Shown piece after piece: positions 56,301 through 64,000 of a stretch of DNA of 64,000 bases; position 1 is the stretch's first letter, and each line of letters opens with the position of its first letter. The notes beneath the pieces were generated by a model. The model ran no database searches, was not told the DNA's origin, and saw only the letters and a list, made by a program, of their open reading frames with translations. The position numbers were made by a program, and so were the translations under genes. Origin of the DNA: Alopecurus myosuroides (taxonomy: Eukaryota > Streptophyta > Magnoliopsida > Poales > Poaceae); NCBI GenBank assembly GCA_028641055.1, contig CM054060.1, forward strand, positions 301,013,835-301,077,834. Direction: 5' to 3'.

Positions 56301-57781
56301 GGCCGATCTTGTCGATGATGTATGTGTCGAGGAAGAACTTGGCGACGTCTCGGTGCTCGGACTTGGCGACGGGAATTTGGCGAACGAGCACGTAGGCGGC
56401 GAGACACACACGAAGTGACAACGGCCACGACGGGGTTGACGGCGTCGCGGGCGAGGAAGAGGGTCATGTGCGAGGTTAGGCGGAAGGGTCCCGTGAGCCA
56501 GACCCCGGGCGGCACGTAGGGCAGCGCCCCGCCCCGCGCGCGGCGGCGCTCGATTATGGCGACAGCAGCCGCGAACGCGTCGGTGTTGAGTGTCCGGCCG
56601 TCTCCCACGCCGCCGAAGCTGGCAAGCAACATCCACGCCCCGCGCTTGGGCGGCTCTGGCACCGTCCCAGAGCACGTCTCCTGCGCCGTCTCGGTGAACC
56701 TGAGCGCAGCCACCTTGATCGCCGGCACCTCGTAGACCCTCTCGTCGTCGGTAATGGTGCCCACGACCACAGTGATCAGGTTATCCTTGCCCTCCATGAA
56801 CTTGACGAGGCGGCGCATCGGGAGCGGCGGGCGTTTGGGTACAGAGAAAAGCGGGAGCGGGGCCGGCCATGGCAGCACCAACGCGAGGATGAAGGAGGAG
56901 GGCGAGGTGGAGGGAGCACGGAGGAGGTCGGGCTGAGCTCGCCGGAGAGGGAGGGGCGGCGGCGCTCGGGAGGTGGTGGTGGTCGGCTCGGTGGCCGCGC
57001 TGGTGTGGCCGGCGCGGGAGAGGGAGGCGGAGGAGTGCAGCGGAGAGGAGCGGAGATGGAGGGGGCGGCCGGCAGCGGCCATGGCGCAGGGAGGGAGCAG
57101 CAACGGCGGGGCAGAGCTCGGGCGCGGCGGGGCCCTGCTCCTGCCGGCGGCTCGGACGGGGAGGAGGTGAGGGCGACGAGGCGAGGTGGAGGAGGAGAGG
57201 AGGCGACGGGAGAGGGGCCAGGGGAGAGGAAGGGGGAAGGCGAGGTGGAGAGGAGCGGCCGGCGTCGGAGGGTGGCCGGAGGAGCCGTGGGCGACGGGGT
57301 GAAGGAGGAGGCGCTGGGGTCGGTCGGGATCGGGGAGAGGAGGCAGCGAGCGATGGGGTTCCTCCCGTGCGTTCGTTTCCGGGAAAGGGTGGGGAGGACC
57401 TGAGTGCAATTAACAGAAACGGCGGGGGGGGGGGGGGTTGAGAGGGAGAGGAATAGACTTAGGGTTTGGGGAGAGGGAGGGGTGGCCGGTTGGGCCATGG
57501 GCCTCTAGTAGGCCTGGCCGGCTGGATTGGCTGCTTCTCTCCCTCTCTCAAATCATTTTTTTTCCTTTTATTAATTATTAGAAAGAGTTTGGGGCACAAA
57601 TAAAATCAGATTTTTTTGCATCAATTGAATTCCAAGTGTTAGAAAAATTGGACTTGATGAAATTTAATTTGATTGCAAGTTTTTAAAAGAATAAAGATGC
57701 ATTATTCCATGTTATGGAAAGGAAAATAAAAACAAGCAACATATTTATCACGGGGGAAAAAATAATTCCCCGGGTGTTACA
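53368..57781 (-). repeat. 5' LTR (right copy) of the giant-LTR element
   Basis: 4414 bp, same content as the left LTR. As the upstream LTR it would drive transcription on the minus strand. Confidence 0.93.
56111..57409 (-). pseudogene. Fused gene-fragment ORF in right LTR (RPL18 + polygalacturonase)
   Basis: Same 432-codon ORF as in the left LTR, with a few amino-acid differences and no stop. The L18 piece is at 56685-56836 and the polygalacturonase piece at 56438-56629. The ORF starts about 370 bases inside the LTR from its 5' end. Confidence 0.75.
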
Positions 57782-57786
57782 TTAAA

Positions 57787-58542
57787 CGTATGGTGTGGAA
57801 AACAGTATGAAAGCAGTATGAAAGCAGTAGGTGTTTTATCAGTATGAGGAAAAAGGACCGAGGTCCACGGTTCATTAGTGGTGTCTCTCCGTGAAAGATA
57901 GATAACATGTGTGCTGAACAAATTACACCTGGGGAATTGACAGAAATGAAGGCTGCACCGTAGTGCATATGCAAGACATAAAGATTACTATGTGATTCAT
58001 GCGGGCATTACAACAAAATATATAGACCGTTATCCAACTGCATCTATGACTAAAAATACACCTTTCGAATATCATCCGAACAAACGTTGCGTATTAAGTT
58101 GCAAGAAACAGATAATCACAGTAAGCAAAGTGTGTAATGTAAACAATAACATCATACTTAGACAAAGCATTGTTGTTTTCTCCCTAATGGAAACAACACA
58201 TCCTCCATCCGTCACGTTTCTGCACTCGAGCACAGATGAAAAGGAGGCATAAACCCACTATTGAGCATAAATACTCCCTCTTGGAGTTACTATCATCTAC
58301 TTGGCCAGAGCATCTACTAACAACGGAGAGCATGCAAGATATAAAATAACATAAGCATGAAGATAACATGATAGATTGATAATCAGAAGACATAGCATTC
58401 AACATTCATCAGATCGCAGCAAACACAACATGTAGCATTACATAAAGATGATCTTGATCATATTAGGCAGCTCACAAGATCTAAACATGAGGTACAAAGT
58501 GGAGAAAACAACCATCTATCTACTGCTATGGACCCATAGTCC
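57787..58542 (-). mobile_element. Gypsy-type LTR fragment, 5' part (truncated)
   Basis: Continuation of 48211-48479 on the far side of the nested element. It matches the solo LTR from about 35045 to 35860 in opposite orientation, for example GATCTTGATCAT and CTCACAAGATCTAAACATG near 58450-58490. It is cut at 58542, where the segmental duplication starts. Confidence 0.75.
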
Positions 58543-59547
58543 AGGGATCACCTGTACGAGCCGCTGCGTGTACAAAAAAGCTAGTCATTAGTAGGAAAAT
58601 AGTCATCTAAACAGAAGCTGCTTCAAAAATACATTTTTTAAATGTTAGAAATTTTTAAAAAATTGTTTGCGTACATATGCATGTTCAATCTGCGTATACA
58701 AAGTTTTGTGGAGGAACGGCTTTTTATTCTATCTGTGTAAGAAAAGACAAAAATTACGGCTATTTTTCTTTGTAAATAGCACCAAAATTTCTCTTTCTTA
58801 TATGGGAAAAATAAAAAGAAAAATTTCACGGAATTTTAATGCCGGGCACATCTTTTTCTATGATTTGTGCATAGTATTTTTGTTTCATATTATTTTAACT
58901 TTTTGGAGTCTTTTCTGGATTTTGTAAAAAGTGGGTCATATGCCCCCATGTTTAACCTATCCACTCTCATCGGTACCACTAGAGACTAGAGTTGGCAGCT
59001 TGTTCTTTTTGTTTTAGGTGATGATAACCCATGTAAACAGATCAAAAGTGAGAAGGAGCCAGACCTATCGTTGGGCCGAATAGTACTGTTTAGGCCTGAA
59101 GCAAGAGTTTTGGACCCCACTTAATTTTCTATTAGTTTCATAATAAGCAAAATGGTAAAGTATGTTTTTCTCATTTTTAGGAAAAGCCTTCTGGCGCACA
59201 TTATTAAAACTCAGAAAAAATTGCAACTAGGAGGATCCTTGTCAAAAAACACAGCAGTTTTCGAAATAAAAGTACTAAGTTGTGCGCCACTCTATTTGCT
59301 TCCTTAGATTTTTTTTTGAAAGATCCACACTACTTTATTCAACAAAAATAATGTTTACAAGGATGTTTACATCTACAGGGGGCTCACCAAGCCAAACATG
59401 CCAACCAGCCCGCGGCCAGCAGAGACGCCGCCACTCTCGCCAATTTGTGTGTCTATCCATTTGAGTCCCTTCTTTCATGGCCGAAGGAGGTGTCGCTTCT
59501 TTACAGAGCTTGTGCCTTCACCTCCAGCAGGACACTCTCAAATATTC
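58543..59547. repeat. Segmental duplication, copy 2
   Basis: Homologous to 46238-47516 but without the Stowaway and Helitron-like insertions. Its right end is cut by the LTR that starts at 59548. Confidence 0.85.
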
Positions 59548-60424
59548 TGTCGTGGGATAATCACGGCAGATGTTACCGGGGGTAACTGATCTTGGGGCAA
59601 GTCGACACAGGTATTCGGGAGATGGTCTAGCTCGAAGGAAGACATGGCGAAAAGCGATCTAAGAACCGGAAAATAACTCGCCGGATCTCAATATGAATTA
59701 TGCTGGATACTCGATAACAGGTGTTACAACTATGACTTGAATCTCTGGCAAACTAAACCTAGGGGCCGGTTTATAAAGCACCCGTACACCCCTAACTTGC
59801 CCTCCAAGGCACATCTTGAGTCCTACTCGAACTCCACATACAAACCCTAACTTTCCTTATCGCAGCCCACAATCCGGGTTACGAATCTCACAAGCCTTTG
59901 GGCCTTCCAGTAATCTCTTTACCCCTAGCCGGGTATCGCTCAGCACACCTCGGGCCGGATTATATCTTGAAGTGGGCCTACCGGGTTACTATCCCCCCAT
60001 CAGTAGTCCCCAGAATAGCCTGGGCTTCCAAGATTTACTCTTCGAAGTGCTGGCTATTCCCTGCAGAAATATTGGATACAAGAACACATAAAGATCAAGA
60101 TACAATATGCTGACAAACGGCTGGGATTAGCACCAAGGGGATCAGGTAGCAACCCGGCTTCCCCTCAAAGGCTCTCCCTCAATCTTCCAGACCTGAGTCT
60201 TAATAGGAAACTCGATGATTTCACATCTTCCTCGATGACTGTCGCTGATACTAGGAAAGAAATTTCCCCTTCCTTTTACTCTGGATTATATCGATCTATG
60301 CATAAGGCGCGTCTTTCAAATTTCAAAATAGCCAACCATTACTCCGCACATCCCGGGTTTCGCCCGTTAGGTTAGGCTTCTCCACCCGGGCTATTATAAA
60401 TAGACCCCAAGGAGCAAACTCAAC
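59548..60424 (+). mobile_element. 5' LTR promoter part of a further retrotransposon-like element
   Basis: TGTCGTGGGATAATCACGGC starts exactly where homology to copy 1 of the duplication ends, after AATATTC, so it is an insertion boundary. The following 850 bases lack coding sequence and lead to a TATA box. The end of the LTR could not be fixed because no primer binding site was recognised. Confidence 0.6.
60393..60401 (+). promoter_or_regulatory. TATA box of the element's gene
   Basis: TTATAAATA, about 30 bases upstream of a pyrimidine-rich likely start region. It precedes the spliced gene at 61172. Confidence 0.55.
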
Positions 60425-61171
60425 CCTAACGGCTCATTTCCCCCACTCCTCTTCTCCTCAAGCTCGAGCTCGCGGAGTGCCACCACGGAAGCCCTACGCA
60501 CATCGCCGGAGCCCATCCGCCGTCGCTTGCGCTCCGCCACCGTGCAACCTACTCCAGCTCCCAAATCCACCACCAAGCCCCCGATTCGCCGGCCGGAAAT
60601 CGCAAAAGGGCATCAATCTTGCGCCATCTGTCTCCGCAAATCCCTACTTCAACCTCCTCCGGTAAGCTCTTGATATCCTCCAGCCCAACCTTGCAATCTC
60701 TTAGCTTTTCCTTAGATCAGATCTGAATCGAGTCGCATGCAATTTCTCGGGCCCTGCCGAATTGACTTACTAGTGTTTACCATAACCACTCCCATAGATA
60801 GGATGCGCAGCTTATCTTACTCCCCCACCACTAAGTATCATTAGATTGGCCTTAAATACAGAAATTGGATTTCCCATCTGGGCTCGGGCCACCAAAAATT
60901 TCCGCCCTTGTCCTTATCATCCGGAAAATCTCACTTCTCCGGCTCACTTGCTGATAATAGACATAAGGGTATCCTTCTACCTTCGCCCGACACTTACTTT
61001 ACGGAAAAACTTCACAACTTCCGTAACAACATGCGATACCCGGACAGATCACACTTGATCCGGCAAGGCAATACCCGGATTATTTTTAAGTTACCGGTAA
61101 CTGACTATTCATTAATTTCCGAGTTTTCGCTTCTCACCTCCTTCCTTTTGATGTTTTAACAGGTCAACCCC
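60425..61171 (+). other. 5' leader with intron
   Basis: An untranslated exon probably ends at 60661 before GTAAGCTC. The intron ends with TTTTAACAG at 61162, ten bases before the start codon. The short ORF at 60477-60665 lies in the leader and is not taken as a protein. Confidence 0.5.
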
Positions 61172-64000
61172 ATGGCACCCAAGAGGCAGGGAAAACAGCC
61201 GGCTAAAACTAAATCCACTAACTCCATTTCAGCCAATTGGGGGAGATCCTCCGTTACCAAGGCCAAGCTGGAGGAGTTGGTCGAGCTTGGAATCCTTCCT
61301 CCCCAGGAATCTATCCACTGGAGAGTACCGGGCAACGAAACCCGGCCTTCTCCAGCAACGGATGAGGTAATATGTTTCGTCGAACACGTGACCCGAGGCT
61401 TCAGGCCCCCGGGTCACCCTTTCTTTCGTGACGTCCTAGATCACTACAACCTCCGTATTTTCGATATAGGCCCAAACTCCGTTCTGAACATCACCCACTT
61501 TATCGTTCTTTCCGAGTCTTACTTGTGCACTCCGCCAAGTCTGGCTCTCTTTGTTGAACTCTTTCAGTGCAAGCCGTGCCGCGAAAGCGGCGACGGCGCA
61601 CTCCTTACTTGCGGCGGGGTTTCTATCCAGCGCCGCAAGAATTCCTTGATGCCTCCCCTCACTCTCAATTCTCATGTAAAGCACTGGCAGCTCTCATACT
61701 TCTACTGCCAGGACACCTCCCCACCCGGCGAGAAGAAGTTGCCGGGTTACTCGGAGGGTCAGCTTGACATTTCCGAATCTTTCAATGCCTTCGCATCTGA
61801 CTCGGACAGGGAGGCGATCCTGCCTTCGTTGGCTAAGATCTCCATCTTATCAGCCCGAGGCCTCATCGGGCTAAACTTGGTGAAGACCTGGGTTAACTTC
61901 CGCATCCAGCCAAACTCCATTCGTGAGAAGCTGATGTGTGAATATTCGGGTCAAACCACGGACCCGATCCGATACTCTACCAGCACCTTTGCCCCTAATG
62001 ACATGAACAAGACGATCAAGGGTTTTTTAACAGAGAAGCTCGAGGTAATCCGGAACATAGCCGGGTTAGAACCTTTTACACTCGAGAACCCCGCCCCCGC
62101 TGTAAGCTTTCTACCTCTTGATTTTGGATTTTAACAAGCTTACCTTTATCCGCTTTTCATGACTCAATATTAACCATCACCCTGGCATCTTTACCTCAGG
62201 CCGATAATGACTTTTGGACAGTCGATACCCCTCCCAATTCTGGAGACGCGGAGGATGAAGATGACGCCGTTAATTCGGACGAAGGTGCATACTTAACCCC
62301 CTTGCACACATTATATCCTGTCTCCTCTTTTTCCTTATGTTATATCTTCAATACCTTTCAGAACGAGAGGACCAAGACGAGGAAGAAGAGACAGATGGCT
62401 GGGAAGGGTCCGCCAGCGAGGAGGACGAGCCGGAGCCGGCCACCAAAGCTGGATCCAAAAGGAAATCCCAGAGGATCGCCCTCCAGGTTTTTATTTCATT
62501 CCCTTGCACTTTAATTTTTGTTCCCATAACGTCATTTCGGGGCTAACCCCACCTTCACCCTTTTTGATCATAAATGAAGGAGCCACCCGCGACTAGGCGC
62601 CGAGTAACCCGGAACCATCCAGGCAACGAGGGCCTTAACCCGGGCGCTTCATCGCCCCCGGCTCGACACTCTGGTATTTATATCGTAAATAAAAACCCTT
62701 TCCGGACACTCCTTCGCAACATAATCTCAAACCTTGCTTGGCATTTTTCAGTATCTTCCGGATCTAGCAGCGGCTTTCCTTCGGACTTCCCGGTGAACAC
62801 CGGGTAAGCGCCTTTTCCTGATATTATACCGAGCTTTTATCGCCTTTTTTCATAACCAAAGATTAATTGTGCCTTCGCACCTTCTTCAGAGCCACGGTTG
62901 TTAGTAGCGACCAGGAGGACACCGAGGCTAAGGTCCGGGTCGAGAACGAGCCGGCTGATGATGCCTTCACCACGGCTGGCGATGAGCAAGCGTCGCCACC
63001 GGAGCCAGCTAGGCATGACGCCGGGTATCCAATCGCTTCGCACGCAGGCGAGAAGGAGAAGGGAGCAGCTTCGAGCGCGGGAGGGGGACCAGACTCCGAC
63101 ATTCGGATGACCCGGGTGCCACCTCCTGTTACAAGAAAAGCTCCTTTTCCCACTTTCCAGGTACCCGAGTCATCTAACTCGGATAACGCTGATTTTAACC
63201 AGCTAATGAGCGCTCTTCTCGCCATGAAAGCTTCGGAAGGAAATGTCCTAGAGCGTATGGCTGCAGCACATCAGGTAATCTTATTTGACACTTCTTACTA
63301 TACATCCAGTCCCCAAGTTCCGAGCATAATTTTCTGTAATTATTCTCGGTACTTCGCATAATAATCTTCTGTAATCATTTTCTCAGAAGGAAATATTCTC
63401 GCGATATCCGGCTTACAGTTGCACTCATTCTTTGCAGGCGGAGATAACTCAGTCAGATGAAACATTACTTAAAACTGAGCAGCTCTTGCTTGCGGAAACA
63501 AAGCGCAGGGAAACCCTTGAAGCGGAGATAAAGACTTTGAAAAAAGATGTCTCCAAATACAAGAACAAATACAATGCTGCCCAATCCTCGCTGAATAACC
63601 TGTCGACTCAGATTACGGACACTTACCGTATCTTGCTAAGTAAGTTTGCTATTTGCGATTAACTTGCGTATCTCTATCTTGCCGCTGTAATAACCAATAT
63701 TACTGATATGCTTTTGTGTGTTTCGATTGCAGGTGCTAACCTTGCTGCTCCGGAGGAGAACACCGTTACTCAGGCTAAAACTCTGAAGACTCTGCTCCGG
63801 ACATTTTTTGCCGGCACGAAACTTTTGCTGGATGCTATAAAGTGGCCTTCGGAGGTATACCCGGGCGAAGAAAATCTCATGCAGGCCTTGTCCACAGCGC
63901 CTGGATGGATTGAAATATTGAAGCGTTCGTCTTGCCGGATTGGGATGACCCGGGCTTTGACGCTGGCGAAGGCTTATTTTCCTAAGCTTGACCCGGCCAA
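61172..64000 (+). CDS. 'Putative gypsy type transposon' family protein (PF04195), multi-exon, runs off window
   Basis: Proposed exons are 61172-62101, 62200-62284, 62362-62486, 62580-62673, 62752-62803, 62890-63274, 63438-63639 and 63733 to beyond 64000. All have GT/AG ends and keep one frame. Exon 1 is the PF04195 domain: LEELVELGILPPQESIHWRV, FRPPGHPFFRDVLDHYNLRI, NITHFIVLSESYLC and ARGLIGLNLVKTWVNFRIQP. Exons 2-6 encode an acidic and Ser/Pro-rich linker. Exon 7 is a Lys/Glu-rich coiled coil (TKRRETLEAEIKTLKKDVSK). The last visible part (KTLLRTFFAGTKLLLDAIKW) is helical. The family is widespread in grass Gypsy-like elements, and its role is unknown. The start codon follows a spliced leader. 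No stop or frameshift appears in 2.8 kb. Confidence 0.75.

Larger units (their letters stand above)
48480..57781 (-). mobile_element. LTR retrotransposon with 4.4-kb LTRs and 472-bp interior, carrying gene fragments
   Basis: The element is bounded by a perfect 5-bp target duplication TTAAA (48475-48479 and 57782-57786). In plus orientation it begins TGTGACGCCCC and ends GGTGTTACA. The LTRs lie at 48480-52895 and 53368-57781. The primer binding site for tRNA-Met at 53351-53365 shows that the element reads on the minus strand. No gag or pol exists, so it is fully dependent on other elements. I counted about 34 single-base differences between the LTRs over 4.4 kb, so the insertion is fairly recent. 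Confidence 0.93.

Noticed and set aside
60477..60665. 62-codon ORF in the leader of the PF04195 gene
   Set aside because: It crosses the predicted splice donor and has no homology. Taken as leader sequence.

Overview
This is nuclear DNA of a grass, most likely a pooid with a large genome (Triticeae or Poeae/Aveneae type). The evidence is nested Copia and Gypsy LTR retrotransposons, CACTA transposons with grass-type subterminal repeats, Stowaway, Tourist and Mutator miniature elements, and intron-containing genes with grass-like codon use. Two ordinary host genes look intact, both on the minus strand: a patatin-like phospholipase (6423-8295, six exons, 394 aa) and a thaumatin-like protein (44633-45703, three exons, 290 aa, possible GPI tail). 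Host gene relics are a frameshifted DUF241 gene (20893-21420) and captured gene pieces inside transposons.

Layout, left part. 1-988 is part of a Copia LTR. 2450-5188 is a CACTA-type element carrying a two-exon DEDDy 3'-5' exonuclease gene. 5579-9150 is the patatin-like gene, with duplicated 3' flank on one side and duplicated promoter on the other. 10355-15046 is a complete non-autonomous CACTA element (TIR CACTACGGGA, target duplication CAC) containing a 673-bp tandem array. It is followed by a retroposon (15304-16343) and a truncated LINE (16399-17657), each with its own target duplication. 18.8-22.3 kb holds a Helitron-like end, a Mutator MITE, a Tourist MITE and the DUF241 pseudogene.

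Middle part. 22.3-33.9 kb is a truncated Copia element whose LTR is split by an 8.6-kb CACTA element (23046-31652) with a decayed transposase and accessory genes. At 33899 it abuts an inverted Copia pol piece split by a 1.6-kb solo Gypsy-type LTR (34511-36116). That pol piece is joined to an LTR and leader of Gypsy type (36888-37757). 37758-43249 is a large non-autonomous LTR element with unusual repeat-protein ORFs.

Right part. 46238-47516 and 58543-59547 are copies of one segment. The first copy has gained a Stowaway MITE and a Helitron-like piece. Between them a Gypsy-type LTR fragment is split by an LTR retrotransposon (48480-57781, target duplication TTAAA) with two LTRs of about 4.4 kb and only 472 bp between them. 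Each LTR carries fused fragments of a ribosomal protein L18 gene and a polygalacturonase gene. From 59548 to the end a further LTR and a spliced gene of the 'putative gypsy type transposon' family run out of the window.

Most noteworthy are 5S rRNA-derived internal-promoter modules kept at the same relative place in two different CACTA-type elements, the giant-LTR retrotransposon with captured and fused host gene fragments, the CACTA-borne exonuclease with all catalytic residues, and the apparent footprint of a collapsed patatin gene cluster. All calls come from reading the sequence by eye; no database search was run.
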